Source: Saccharothrix syringae
GTDB taxonomy: Bacteria; Actinomycetota; Actinomycetes; Mycobacteriales; Pseudonocardiaceae
Direction: 5' to 3'
Length of the DNA: 64,000 nt
Assembly (NCBI RefSeq): GCF_009498035.1
Contig: NZ_CP034550.1
Coordinates: 9,424,001 to 9,488,000 of the forward strand
This document shows positions 1 to 8,300 of this stretch, one piece after another. The notes beneath the pieces were generated by a model. That model ran no database searches, was not told the DNA's origin, and worked only from the letters and a program-made list of their open reading frames with translations. The first letter of the stretch is position 1, and the number at the start of each line of letters is the position of its first letter. A program made the translations under genes and the position numbers.

Positions 1-582
1 GCCGAGACCTACGCCGAGTTCGTGAAACCCCGCTTCGGCGAAGACGTGCTCGGCCGGGCCCTGCTCGGCGCGTTCGTCGAGCTGACCCGCGGGGTCGGCC
101 CCGTCCTCGACGCCGGGTGCGGCCCCGGCCAGGTGACCGCGCACCTGGCCGGCCTCGGCGCGTCGGTGCTCGGCGTCGACCTGTCGCCGAGGATGGTCGG
201 GATCGCCCGCCGGGAGCACCCCGACCTGCGGTTCGAGGTGGGCTCGATGACCGCGCTGGACCAGCCCGACGGCGCGTTCGGCGGGGTGCTGGCCTGGTCG
301 TCGACCATGCACCTGCCGCCGGCCGAGCTGCCCGGGGTGCTCGCCGGGTTCCACCGGGTGCTCGCGCCGGGCGGGCACCTGCTGATGGGCTTCCACGTCG
401 GCGACGAGCACCTGGCGCCCGAGACCGCGTACGGCGGGCACCCGGTGAGCTACGAGTGGTGGCTCAGGCGGCCCGACGACGTGGCCGCGCTGCTGGAGGA
501 GGTCGGGTTCGGGGTCGCCGCGCAGGTGGTCGTGGCGGGCGAGAAGCGGCCGCACGCGTACCTGTTGGGGCGCAGGGCCTGA
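1..582 (+). CDS. class I SAM-dependent methyltransferase, 5' end outside window
   Basis: The frame is open from the first base, so the true start lies upstream; a GTG at 22 could be mistaken for it. Seen: the SAM-binding motif I VLDAGCGPG about 35 residues from the window edge, followed by an acidic residue ending beta-2 (GVDLSPRM) and a motif like VLAPGGHLL near post-I. These define the Methyltransf_11/25 type fold. Substrate cannot be predicted. It is convergent with the serine hydrolase, its stop abutting that gene's stop with no gap. Confidence 0.85.
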   Translation, partial: AETYAEFVKPRFGEDVLGRALLGAFVELTRGVGPVLDAGCGPGQVTAHLAGLGASVLGVDLSPRMVGIARREHPDLRFEVGSMTALDQPDGAFGGVLAWSSTMHLPPAELPGVLAGFHRVLAPGGHLLMGFHVGDEHLAPETAYGGHPVSYEWWLRRPDDVAALLEEVGFGVAAQVVVAGEKRPHAYLLGRRA

Positions 583-1425
583 TCAGCCCCGGCGCAGGTG
601 CTCGACGGCGAGCCGGGCGGCCGTGCCGATGACCGCGTCGGCCGCGGGCAGGGTGAAGGCGGTGCTCGCGCTGCGGGTGAACACCGCCACCGCGTAGCGC
701 CCGCCGTCCGGGTACTCGACCACGCCGACCTCGTTGCGCACGGTCGGCAGGCTGCCGGTCTTGCCGGCCACGCGCACGTCGTCGAACGGGAAGCCCGACG
801 CCAGGCGGTGCGGCCACACCTGGAGGCCCATCAGGCGGCGGACGGGCGCGCAGCCGTCGTGCGCCCAGGCGTGCGCGAGCAGCCGGGTCAGGTCGCGCGG
901 GGTGCCGCGGGTGGTGCGGTCCGGGTCCAGGGCGCGCAGCCGGGCCAGCACCACCGGGTCGGCCAGCGCGGCGGGCAGGGTGGCGGGGCGGGCGTCCTCG
1001 GCGATGACGGCCGTGAACTCGCCCGCGCGGTGCACCACCTCGGTGTCGCGCAGGCCCAGGTCGCGGGCGAGGGCGTTGAGGGAGCCCAGGCCGAGCACGT
1101 CGACCAGGGCGTCGGCGGCGGCGTTGTCCGAGACGGTGATCGCGAGGTGGGCCAGGTCGCGCAGCGACATCGTGACGGGGTCGAGCATGGCGCCGATGCC
1201 GGTGGGGCCGGTGGCGCGGTGGTGGTCCAGGGTGAGGCGGGTGGTGGGGTCCAGGTCGCTGTGGTGCAGGGCGACGACGAGCAGGACCTTGAACACGCTG
1301 GCCAGCACCACGCGCCGGTCCGCGCCCACGCAGACTTCCCGGTCGGGGCGGTCGAGGTCGACGGCGTGCAGGTGGCCGGTGACGCCCGCGTCGGCGAAGG
1401 CGGCTCGGATGCGGGCGGCGCTCAT
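583..1425 (-). CDS. class A beta-lactamase-like serine hydrolase
   Basis: A 280-residue protein with the penicillin-recognising serine-hydrolase motifs in order: SxxK at residues 43-46 (SVFK), SDN at 99-101 and KTG at 222-224. These place it in the class A beta-lactamase/DD-peptidase superfamily. No obvious secretion signal is present, which is unusual for an active beta-lactamase, and I cannot find the omega-loop ExxLN that holds the deacylating Glu166. It may therefore be a serine hydrolase or penicilloyl-binding protein rather than a resistance enzyme. It lies downstream of and in the same direction as the LysR gene at 1514, separated by about 90 bases. Confidence 0.8.
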   Translation of the reverse strand: MSAARIRAAFADAGVTGHLHAVDLDRPDREVCVGADRRVVLASVFKVLLVVALHHSDLDPTTRLTLDHHRATGPTGIGAMLDPVTMSLRDLAHLAITVSDNAAADALVDVLGLGSLNALARDLGLRDTEVVHRAGEFTAVIAEDARPATLPAALADPVVLARLRALDPDRTTRGTPRDLTRLLAHAWAHDGCAPVRRLMGLQVWPHRLASGFPFDDVRVAGKTGSLPTVRNEVGVVEYPDGGRYAVAVFTRSASTAFTLPAADAVIGTAARLAVEHLRRG

Positions 1426-1513
1426 GCCCGGGGCCCCGGGGTTGGCAGCGCGTGTCCCGCGCGGCGCCCGTGCCCGATGCCCCGCGGCCGGTGGCGCGCC
1501 TCCGGTGCCGCGG

Positions 1514-2455
1514 TCATGCCAGGTACTCCGCGGCCGGGCGCGGGAAGCGCGGTGAGCGGTCGTCGTCCGGGCGCATGCCCCGCGCGGTCAGCACCTCGGT
1601 CACCGCCGCGGCGAACGCGGCCACCGCCGGGGTGTGCCGGTCGCGCGGCCACGCGCACGCGGTCCGCCACCTCAGGGGCGTGCCGCGCAACGGCCGCCAC
1701 ACCGCGTCGCCGGGCGGTGCGACCCCGTCGTGCAGCGCCACCGCCCCTCCCGCGAGCACCAGGCCCAGCGCGAACTCCGGGTTCCCCGCCTGGTGCACCT
1801 CGGCGGGCGTGTAGCCGTGCCGGGCGCAGGTGGTCAGCAGCTCGTCGTGCAGCGCGGGCGCGGCGGCCCTCGGGAACAGCACCAGCGCCATCCCGGCCAG
1901 GTCGGCCAACCGCACCTCCGCCGCCGCGGCCGACGGGTGGTCGCGCGGCAGCAGCACGCCGAGCGGACCGGTCAGCACCGGCCCCAGGGCCAGCCACGAG
2001 CTGTCGAACGGGAACCGCAGCACGCCCACGTCCAGGGTCCGGTCGGCCAGCGCCCGCAACTGCCCGGCCGTGGCGGCCTCGCGCAGCTTCAGCTCCAGCG
2101 GGCTGCGGCGCCGGAACGCGGGCAGCAGGGCCGCCACCGCCCGACCGCCGAGGTCCGGCGGCACGCCCGCGCGCAGCACCCCGGCCTCACCGCGCCGGAA
2201 CCGCCCGGCCAGCGCCCGCAACCGGTCCTCCCCGGCCAGCACCTCGCGCGCCTCGACGAGCAGCAGGCGGCCGGCCTCGGTCAGGGCGACGCGCCGGGCG
2301 TCGCGGTCGAACAGGCGCACGCCGAGTTCCCGTTCGAGCTTGCGGATGCTCTGCGACAGCGGGGGCTGGGAGAGGTGCAGGCGGGCCGCGGCGCGGCCGA
2401 AGTGCAGTTCCTCGGCTACCACCAGGAAGTGCCGGAGGTGCCGCAGGAGGTCCAC
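1514..2455 (-). CDS. LysR-family transcriptional regulator
   Basis: The reading frame is open further upstream, but the LysR fold begins at a GTG at 2455 (VDLLRHLRHFLVVAEELHF), giving 313 residues, a normal LysR length. The winged HTH covers about residues 1-60, with the typical helix around LSQPPLSQSIRKLERELG, followed by a LysR_substrate domain. Upstream codons translate to a Pro/Arg-rich sequence unlike protein, which supports this start. It is divergent from the metallo-beta-lactamase-fold gene at 2542 across 86 bases, so that gene is its most likely target (inference). Confidence 0.85.
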   Translation of the reverse strand: MDLLRHLRHFLVVAEELHFGRAAARLHLSQPPLSQSIRKLERELGVRLFDRDARRVALTEAGRLLLVEAREVLAGEDRLRALAGRFRRGEAGVLRAGVPPDLGGRAVAALLPAFRRRSPLELKLREAATAGQLRALADRTLDVGVLRFPFDSSWLALGPVLTGPLGVLLPRDHPSAAAAEVRLADLAGMALVLFPRAAAPALHDELLTTCARHGYTPAEVHQAGNPEFALGLVLAGGAVALHDGVAPPGDAVWRPLRGTPLRWRTACAWPRDRHTPAVAAFAAAVTEVLTARGMRPDDDRSPRFPRPAAEYLA

Positions 2456-2465
2456 GAGCGGGGAC

Positions 2466-2483
2466 GATATCCGTTCGCGTATC
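2466..2483. promoter_or_regulatory. candidate LysR-type operator
   Basis: An interrupted dyad, GATA - 10 bases - TATC, lies midway between the divergent LysR and metallo-hydrolase genes. A second GATATC lies at about 2496-2501. AT-containing dyads stand out in this GC-rich DNA. The position fits a LysR box, but the sequence does not match the strict T-N11-A rule, so this is suggestive only. Confidence 0.3.
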
Positions 2484-2541
2484 GCCGCGGGCGCGATATC
2501 GGACTTGGACGCGGTGCCGGGGGCGCTGGTCTGGTGGAGCC

Positions 2542-3546
2542 ATGTGCGTGAACAGGCGACAGGTGTTGAGGGGCGCGGCGGCGGTCGTCGGGACGGCGGT
2601 CGGCACGGCGGCGACGGGAACGGCGGCCGGCGCGTCGGCGCTCGGGCGGACGGGCGGCGAGGCGGCCGAGGCGGCCGGGGCCGACACCTCGGCGGCGGCG
2701 TTCGCATCGGGCCGCAACGGGGTGGCCCTGCGCTGGTTGGGCGTCGCGGGCTGGGAGCTGTCGCTCGACGGCCGGCGCGTCCTGGTCGACCCGTACCTGA
2801 GCCGGCTGCCGGTGTTCGACGAGGCGGGCGCGTTCATCCCCGACCACCCGCTGGAGGTGCGGTCGGACCTGCTGGACCGTCACCTGACCGAGCGACCCGA
2901 CCTGGTGCTGGCCACCCACGGGCACTACGACCACCTGATGGAGATCCCCCACGTGGTCGAACGGCACGGTTCGCGGGTGATCGGCACGGAGACCCACCGG
3001 CACCTGCTCACCGCGATGGGCGTGCCAGGTGACGGCGTGGTCGTCGCCTCCGGCGGGGAGCACCTGGACTTCCACGGGTTCACCGTCGAGGTGTTCCGCA
3101 GCCTGCACAGCCAGTTCGGCTCGTACGGCTACTTCGCGCCCGGCACCCTCACCGCACCGCCGCGCAGGCCCGCGACGATCGGCGACCTGGTGGAGGGCGG
3201 CTCGCTGGCCTACCGGGTGACCGCGCGCGGCTTCTCGGTGCTGTTCCTGTCGGGCACGGCGAACTTCGTCGAGCGCGAGGTGGCGGGCCTGCGACCGGAC
3301 GTGCTCGTGCTGGGCATGAGCGGTCACACGAACGTGTACGACTACACGGCACGGGTGCTGCGCGCGACCCGCCCGAAGGTGCTGGTCCCCAGCCACCACG
3401 ACGACATGGTGACCCCACTGGACGACCCGGCCCTGCCCGCCAGGGGCAACCCCGCCGCCGCGACCGAACTGGCCGACACGGCGCGGCGGATCGGCCTGGC
3501 GGCCAAGGTGCTGGACTCGGAAATCCTGCGCTGGTACGAGTTCTGA
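2542..3546 (+). CDS. secreted metallo-beta-lactamase-fold hydrolase (Tat signal)
   Basis: A 334-residue protein starting at ATG 2542. The N-terminus has a twin-arginine signal (RR at residues 5-6, NRRQVLRG, then an Ala/Gly/Val-rich stretch), so export folded through Tat is predicted. The body carries the metal-binding HxHxDH motif (THGHYDH) typical of the metallo-beta-lactamase superfamily, and further histidines near PSHHDD. The overall pattern resembles UlaG/RomA-like MBL-fold hydrolases; the substrate is unknown. The ATG is the first codon that gives a signal peptide, and the long upstream open frame is antisense to the neighbouring genes. Divergent from the LysR gene. Confidence 0.85.
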   Translation: MCVNRRQVLRGAAAVVGTAVGTAATGTAAGASALGRTGGEAAEAAGADTSAAAFASGRNGVALRWLGVAGWELSLDGRRVLVDPYLSRLPVFDEAGAFIPDHPLEVRSDLLDRHLTERPDLVLATHGHYDHLMEIPHVVERHGSRVIGTETHRHLLTAMGVPGDGVVVASGGEHLDFHGFTVEVFRSLHSQFGSYGYFAPGTLTAPPRRPATIGDLVEGGSLAYRVTARGFSVLFLSGTANFVEREVAGLRPDVLVLGMSGHTNVYDYTARVLRATRPKVLVPSHHDDMVTPLDDPALPARGNPAAATELADTARRIGLAAKVLDSEILRWYEF

Positions 3547-3639
3547 CCGCGTGGAGGGCGGACCCCCTGCGCGGACACCTCACTGCGCGAACTGCCCGGT
3601 TTTCGCCCTTCCCCCACGCCCACCCCACTACCACCAAGC

Positions 3640-3803
3640 TCACCACCCCGGCCCGATCACCCCGCTCCCAACACCCCGGCCCGATCACCCCCGGCCCAAT
3701 CACCCCCCGGCCGATCACCCCGCTCCCAACACCCCGGCCCAACCACCCCCAGCCCAACCACCCCCGGCCCAATCACCCCGCTCCCAACACCCCGGCCCGC
3801 GCG
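3640..3803. repeat. C-rich degenerate minisatellite overlapping the tetR 3' end
   Basis: Short units based on CCCGGCCCGATCACCCC and CGCTCCCAACACCCC recur about ten times with variation between the MBL gene and tetR. On the minus strand these are runs of G3-G6 separated by 3-8 bases. The array runs into the last codons of tetR, whose C-terminal residues (GVLGAG) and stop are encoded by a repeat unit, suggesting that array expansion rewrote the tail of that gene. Confidence 0.75.
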
Positions 3804-4366
3804 GCGACGAGCGCCGCGCGGGCCGCGCGCTCCGCAGCGGCCCGGTCGACCGGCTCGCCGGACACCAGCACCCGGTAGAACAGCGGCGCGCAGGTCTGCC
3901 GGACCAGCTCCTCGACATCAACCCCCTCGGGCAGCTCCCCCCGCCCGACGGCCCGCTTCGCGATCACCGCGGCAGCGGCGTGCCGGGCCGCGTAGTAGCG
4001 GTTCTTGGCCTCACGGGCCCGACTCGCCTGGAGGGCGGCCGCGATCAGGGCCACCGGGACCCGGCTGCGCACGGGGTCGGCGAAGGTGTCGACCACCTCG
4101 GTGGCCAGGGCGATCAGGTCACCCTCGACCGAACCGGTGTCGGGGGCGACCCAGTCGACGTCGCGCCCCTGGTCCAGGGCGTCGGCGATCAGCACGTCCA
4201 CGGTGCCCCAGCGGCGGTAGACGGTGGTCTTGTGCACGCCCGCGCGGTCGGCGACGTTCTCGACGGTCATGCCGATGTAGCCGCGGTCGACCAGCTCCGC
4301 GTGCACCGCCTCCAGAACGGCCTCGCGCACGCGGGCCGATCGGCCGCCGGTCCTCCTGCTCTTCAC
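3773..4366 (-). CDS. TetR-family repressor
   Basis: A 197-residue protein with an N-terminal TetR HTH (about residues 10-58, including VADRAGVHKTTVYRRW) and a C-terminal ligand/dimer domain of the TetR_C_11 kind. The start is a GTG at 4366 with GGAG seven bases upstream. That binding site lies inside the first palindrome of the operator array, so a bound repressor would block its own gene. Divergent from the CatB-like acetyltransferase across a 192-base region filled with six similar palindromes. The C-terminal residues come from a minisatellite. The repressor role and the neighbouring target are inferred from this arrangement. Confidence 0.9.
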   Translation of the reverse strand: MKSRRTGGRSARVREAVLEAVHAELVDRGYIGMTVENVADRAGVHKTTVYRRWGTVDVLIADALDQGRDVDWVAPDTGSVEGDLIALATEVVDTFADPVRSRVPVALIAAALQASRAREAKNRYYAARHAAAAVIAKRAVGRGELPEGVDVEELVRQTCAPLFYRVLVSGEPVDRAAAERAARAALVAARAGVLGAG

Positions 4367-4369
4367 TTT

Positions 4370-4545
4370 GCAACTCCAGTTGCGTTAGGCACCAAGGAGG
4401 TGCCACCATAACGCAACACGAGTTGCAACAGGGGGACCTGAAGCGACACGAGTTGCAGCAAGGCCCCTTCGTGCAACTCAAGTCGCCCCAACTCCCTCTA
4501 ACGCAACTCAAGTCGCCCCAACTTCTCCGACGCAACACGAGTCGC
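4370..4545. promoter_or_regulatory. array of six TetR-operator-like palindromes
   Basis: Six 14-base dyads with consensus GCRACWCVAGTYGC start at 4370, 4413, 4443, 4473, 4503 and 4532. The first, GCAACTCCAGTTGC, is a perfect palindrome; the others have one to three mismatches. Start-to-start spacing is 43, 30, 30, 30 and 29 bases. Between the first two copies lies a further nested inverted repeat: GTTGCGTTA (4379-4387) pairs with TAACGCAAC (4409-4417), with GGCACC/GGTGCC (4388-4393, 4399-4404) between. The array fills the whole tetR-acetyltransferase interval. That the adjacent TetR binds it is inference. Confidence 0.8.
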
Positions 4546-4558
4546 GACAGGAGCGCTC

Positions 4559-5212
4559 TTGACCTTCATCCCCGATCCGACCGCCCTGCACCCGCTGCCG
4601 CACGCCGACCGCGTCGTGCTGCTCAAGCCACTGGTCACGACGCCGAAGATCGAGGTCGGCGAGTACACCTACTACGACGACCCGGAGCACGCGACCGGGT
4701 TCGAGACGCGCAACGTGCTCTACGGGTACGGCCCCGAGAAGCTGGTCATCGGCCGGTTCTGCGCCTTGGCCGCCGGCACCACGTTCATCATGGCCGGCGC
4801 GAACCACCTCACCACCGGCGTCTCCACCTTCCCGTTCACGATCTTCGGCGGCGCCTGGCAGGACCGCACCCTCGACCTGGTGACCGGCATCGGGACGCGC
4901 GGTGACACCGTGGTCGGCAACGACGTCTGGTTCGGCTACGACTCGCTGGTCATGCCGGGCGTGTCCATCGGTGACGGCGCGATCGTCGCGGCCGGCTCCG
5001 TGGTGGTGTCGGACGTGCCGCCGTACGCGGTGGTCGGCGGCAACCCGGCTCGCGTGCTCAAGCTCCGCTTCCCCGAGGACGACGTGGCCCGCCTGCTGCG
5101 GGCGCGGTGGTGGGACTGGCCGGTCGAGCTGATCACCGAGCACGCCCGCGTGATCATGGCCGGCACGCCGGCGGACGTCGAGCGGGTCGCCGCGGACAAC
5201 GGCCTGTGGTGA
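4559..5212 (+). CDS. CatB/Vat-like xenobiotic O-acetyltransferase
   Basis: A 217-residue left-handed beta-helix acetyltransferase of the hexapeptide-repeat class. Seen: repeated [LIV]G-x4 hexads (VIGRFCALAAGTTFIMAG; VGNDVWFGYDSLVMPGVSIG; IGDGAIVAAGSVV), the catalytic His in the AGANHLTT loop, and the CatB-type ending VVGGNPARVLKLRF. The family acetylates chloramphenicol, streptogramin A or related hydroxyls using acetyl-CoA. The start is a TTG at 4559 with AGGAG six bases upstream. Control by the divergent TetR is likely given the operator array. Antibiotic specificity cannot be read from the sequence. Confidence 0.85.
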   Translation: MTFIPDPTALHPLPHADRVVLLKPLVTTPKIEVGEYTYYDDPEHATGFETRNVLYGYGPEKLVIGRFCALAAGTTFIMAGANHLTTGVSTFPFTIFGGAWQDRTLDLVTGIGTRGDTVVGNDVWFGYDSLVMPGVSIGDGAIVAAGSVVVSDVPPYAVVGGNPARVLKLRFPEDDVARLLRARWWDWPVELITEHARVIMAGTPADVERVAADNGLW

Positions 5213-5252
5213 GTGCTCGCCGGCACCGCCCCCGACGGTGAATCATGGCCCC

Positions 5253-7160
5253 ATGGCGGAGGAGTACGACCGGTACTGCGACCTGACCATGCGGGGCGGC
5301 ACCACGAGCGGCGTGGTCTACCCGTGGGCGGTGGTGGAACTGGCCCGGCACTACCGGTTCCGCTCGCTGGGCGGCGCGTCCGCGGGCGCCCTCGGTGCCG
5401 CCTTCACCGCGGCGGCCGAGCTGGGGCGCGACCGCGGCGGGTTCGACAAGCTGCACGACGTGGTCGACTGGCTCGCCGGGCCGGGCTGGCCGATGGCGCA
5501 GCTCTTCCAGCCCAGCGGGCACACGCGCAAGCTGTTCCGCATCGTCACCGCGGTCATGCAGCGGCGGGAGACCACCGGGCGCAGCCCGTTGACGTGCCTG
5601 CTGCTCGCGCTGCTCGGCGCGATCGGCTGGCGGGCCCGCGCGTTCCTCGGCCTGGCGCTCGTGCTGTGGCTGGTCGGGCCGACGCTGTGGTCCCGGGTGG
5701 TCGACTGGGGCGCGACGCCCACCTGGGCGCTGGTCACCGTCACCGTCGTCGGGCTGGTCGGCGTGCCCGCCGTGGCGGGCCGGCTGCTGTTGCGCGGTGG
5801 TGACGCGTGGCTGCGCCGCGCCGGCACCGCGTTGCTGCTCCTGGTCCCGCTGGCGCCGGTGGCGGTGGCCACCCGGTGGTCGGCGGCGAGCCTGGCGACC
5901 GCGGCCACCGCCGCGGTGTGCTGGCTGGTGCTCGGCTTCGCGTTCGTCAGCGCCGTCGCGCTCACCTACGGGTTGGGCGCCAAGCGGTTCCTGGACCGGA
6001 TGGCCTCGACCATCCACTTCGGCCTGGTGCCGGGCACCGGCCGGTTCGAGGCGAACTTCTGGGACCGCCGCTGCGGCGTGCCGCGGTCGACCGGCGTGCC
6101 GCCGCTGAGCGACTGGGTCGCCGACCGGCTCGACGACCTGTCCGGTGTCGCGGACCTGACCTTCGCCGACCTGAACACCAACCTGGTGCTGATGACCACG
6201 GACCTGTCCGAGGGCCGGCCCTACCGGCTGCCGTTCACCGAGCCGGTCGACCCGTGGCTGTTCTGCCGGACCTGCCTGGGCACCGTGCTGCCGGGGCGGA
6301 TCGTCGACCGGCTGGGCACCTCCCCGTCGGGGCACCGCTGCCCGCTGCACCCGGAGGAGCCCGTCCACGCCCTGCCGCGCGACCTGCCCGTGGCGCTGGC
6401 GGTGCGGATGAGCATGCCGCTGCCCGGCCTGATCGCCGCCGTGCCGCTGGTGCGCGCCGAACCGGAGCCCCGCGTGCACTGGTTCTCCGACGGCGGCATC
6501 ACCAGCAACTTCCCCATCCACTTCTTCGACCAGCTGCTGCCGCGCTGGCCGACGTTCGGGCTGTCGCTCCAGCCGTACCCGCCGGGTGACGAGCGGGACG
6601 TGTGGCTGCCCGAGCAGGACGCCTCCACCAGCGGCGCGCCGTGGCGCGGCATCGGGCGGGTCGGGCAGTTCGCGTCCGCGATCCTCGACACGATGCTGGG
6701 GTGGCGCGACACCATGCAGTCCGCGCTGCCCGGCTACCGGGGGCGGATCGCGCACGTCCGGGTCGGCGCCGACGAGGGCGGCACGAACCTGTTCATGCGG
6801 CCGGAGGTGATCCGGGCGCTGGCGCGGCGCGGCGAGGAGGCGGGCAGGCTGCTGCGCACCCGCTTCACCGAGGACGCCAAGACCGACCGCTACCGCTGGA
6901 TCCGCATGCGGTTGGCCATGCGCGAGTACCAGCAGCTCGCCGAGCAGGCCGAGCAGCGCGGCGAGCTGTACCGCGACCTGGCCGCCCGCTACCGGGTGCC
7001 GGAGGACCTGCGCGACTGGTTCGCCGTGCCGCCGACGGGCGGTGACCCCTACGCGCGGGAGATCACCCTCACCCTGGACGCGCTGGGCCGCCTGCCGAAG
7101 GGGCCCTTCGACGGTGCGCCGCCGGTCGACCCGGACCTGCGCCTGACCCCGCCGGAGTGA
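5253..7160 (+). CDS. patatin-like phospholipase with an inserted membrane domain
   Basis: A 635-residue protein. The patatin signature is complete: oxyanion loop RGGTTSG (14-20), nucleophile elbow GGASAG with Ser43, and the DGG motif with Asp413 (WFSDGG). Between the elbow and the catalytic Asp, about residues 110-240, lie four or five strongly hydrophobic segments (for example ALLLLVPLAPVAV and CWLVLGFAFVSAVALTYGLG), so the Ser-Asp dyad is split by a membrane-embedded insertion. A CxxC...C stretch (FCRTCLG, then GHRCPLH) resembles a zinc knuckle. Start chosen at ATG 5253; a GTG at 5238 is possible, and neither has a strong ribosome site. Likely a membrane-bound lipid acyl hydrolase. Confidence 0.85.
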   Translation: MAEEYDRYCDLTMRGGTTSGVVYPWAVVELARHYRFRSLGGASAGALGAAFTAAAELGRDRGGFDKLHDVVDWLAGPGWPMAQLFQPSGHTRKLFRIVTAVMQRRETTGRSPLTCLLLALLGAIGWRARAFLGLALVLWLVGPTLWSRVVDWGATPTWALVTVTVVGLVGVPAVAGRLLLRGGDAWLRRAGTALLLLVPLAPVAVATRWSAASLATAATAAVCWLVLGFAFVSAVALTYGLGAKRFLDRMASTIHFGLVPGTGRFEANFWDRRCGVPRSTGVPPLSDWVADRLDDLSGVADLTFADLNTNLVLMTTDLSEGRPYRLPFTEPVDPWLFCRTCLGTVLPGRIVDRLGTSPSGHRCPLHPEEPVHALPRDLPVALAVRMSMPLPGLIAAVPLVRAEPEPRVHWFSDGGITSNFPIHFFDQLLPRWPTFGLSLQPYPPGDERDVWLPEQDASTSGAPWRGIGRVGQFASAILDTMLGWRDTMQSALPGYRGRIAHVRVGADEGGTNLFMRPEVIRALARRGEEAGRLLRTRFTEDAKTDRYRWIRMRLAMREYQQLAEQAEQRGELYRDLAARYRVPEDLRDWFAVPPTGGDPYAREITLTLDALGRLPKGPFDGAPPVDPDLRLTPPE

Positions 7161-7163
7161 CGC

Positions 7164-7198
7164 CGGGGCCGGGCGTCGGCACCCGAGGCCCGGCCCCG
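7164..7198. terminator. bidirectional hairpin terminator
   Basis: An 11-bp perfect GC stem, CGGGGCCGGGC (7164-7174) with GCCCGGCCCCG (7188-7198), lies between the convergent patatin and DUF574 genes. There is no clear T run, as is usual in actinomycetes. Confidence 0.6.
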
Positions 7199-7233
7199 CT
7201 CACGACTCGTCCCGGTTCAGGGCTCGCCCGGGT

Positions 7234-8034
7234 TCAGGGCTTGCGGCCGACCCCGGCGTAGGCGCTGATGTAGGCGTCGTCGGAGTCGGGGTACCACTCG
7301 GCCAGCGGCACGATCCCGGGTTCGACCACCTCGAACCCGGCGAAGAAGGCGGCGATCTCCTCGCCCGAGCGCAGCACCAGCGGGCTGTCGGTCTTGCGGT
7401 AGATGGCGTTGACCTGCTCGCCGCCCTCGATGCCCTCCGCCGAGATCCCGTCCCAGCTGCCGTGCGAGACGGCCAGGTAGCTGCCGGACGGCAGGGCCTC
7501 CCGGTAGCGGGCGACGGCCTTGTGCGGCTCGTCCGCGTCGGGCACGAAGTGCAGCACCGCGACCATCAGCAGGCCGATGGGCCGGTCGAAGTCGAGCATC
7601 CGGCGGACCTCGTCGCTGCCCAGCACGGAGTCGGGGTCGCGCAGGTCGGCCTGGATGGCGCAGGCCAGCGGGTTGTCGGCGAGCAGCGCCGTGCTGTGGG
7701 CGACCGCCACCGGCTCCACGTCCGCGTAGACGACCCGGGCCGACGGGTTGGTCTGGTGCGCGATCTCGTGCACGTTGCCCACGGTCGGGATGCCGGAGCC
7801 GAGGTCCAGGAACTGGTCGATGCCCTGGGCCAGCAGGTAGCGCACCGCGCGGCGCAGGAACGACCGGTTCGCGCGGGCCGCGCCGGACATGCCGGGGAAG
7901 ATCTGCTCGACCGACTTCGCCGCCTCGCGGTCGACCGCGAAGTTGTGCGAGCCGCCCAGGTAGTAGTCGTACATCCGGGCCGCGCTCGGCCGTCCCAGGT
8001 CCACGGAGGACGGAACCCAGCTCGCCTGCTCCAT
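7234..8034 (-). CDS. DUF574 family SAM-dependent methyltransferase
   Basis: A 266-residue protein starting at ATG 8034 with GAGGAG upstream. The opening DLGRPSAARMYDYYLGG, then FLDLGSGIPT, is the hallmark of the actinobacterial S-adenosyl methyltransferase family (PF04672, DUF574). The family is heavily expanded in streptomycetes and relatives and its substrates are largely unknown; some members occur beside regulators. Codons upstream of 8034 in the same frame translate to a low-complexity Arg/Thr-rich sequence and were excluded. It is divergent from lon across 300 bases. Confidence 0.9.
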   Translation of the reverse strand: MEQASWVPSSVDLGRPSAARMYDYYLGGSHNFAVDREAAKSVEQIFPGMSGAARANRSFLRRAVRYLLAQGIDQFLDLGSGIPTVGNVHEIAHQTNPSARVVYADVEPVAVAHSTALLADNPLACAIQADLRDPDSVLGSDEVRRMLDFDRPIGLLMVAVLHFVPDADEPHKAVARYREALPSGSYLAVSHGSWDGISAEGIEGGEQVNAIYRKTDSPLVLRSGEEIAAFFAGFEVVEPGIVPLAEWYPDSDDAYISAYAGVGRKP

Positions 8035-8300
8035 GCGCGCATCTCCTCGTTGGTCGACGGCGTGATCGTCGTGGGGTTCCGAATCGGGCACAACCCCCGA
8101 ACGGACGCTCCGCGTGCGTCCGGTCACAGCCTCGCACACGCGGTTCGCCGTGAAGCCCGGCGTGGTCGTGGTAGATCTTGGACCGGGCACCCGTGCGATC
8201 CGTGAAGCCTTCCGGACGTCTCGCCGGGCCCGCCGGTTCCCGCGTCGGAGGGGATCGCTCAGAGCGAACAGCCAGCGGAAACAAACACCCGCTCACCTTG

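Noticed and set aside
598..2541. Long plus-strand open frame leading into the MBL gene
   Set aside because: It is antisense to the serine hydrolase and LysR genes, with low-complexity Arg/Gly/Pro sequence. The Tat signal and ATG at 2542 fix the real start.
4370..4545. Regular 30-base spacing read as a CRISPR array
   Set aside because: The repeats are only 14 bases with 15-16 base gaps that are themselves similar, and no cas genes are present. The dyad symmetry and tetR context fit operators.
7200..7233. Short direct repeat GGTTCAGGGCT as an insertion footprint
   Set aside because: There are only two copies, about 17 bases apart, next to a terminator. No mobile gene is nearby, so a local duplication is the simplest reading.
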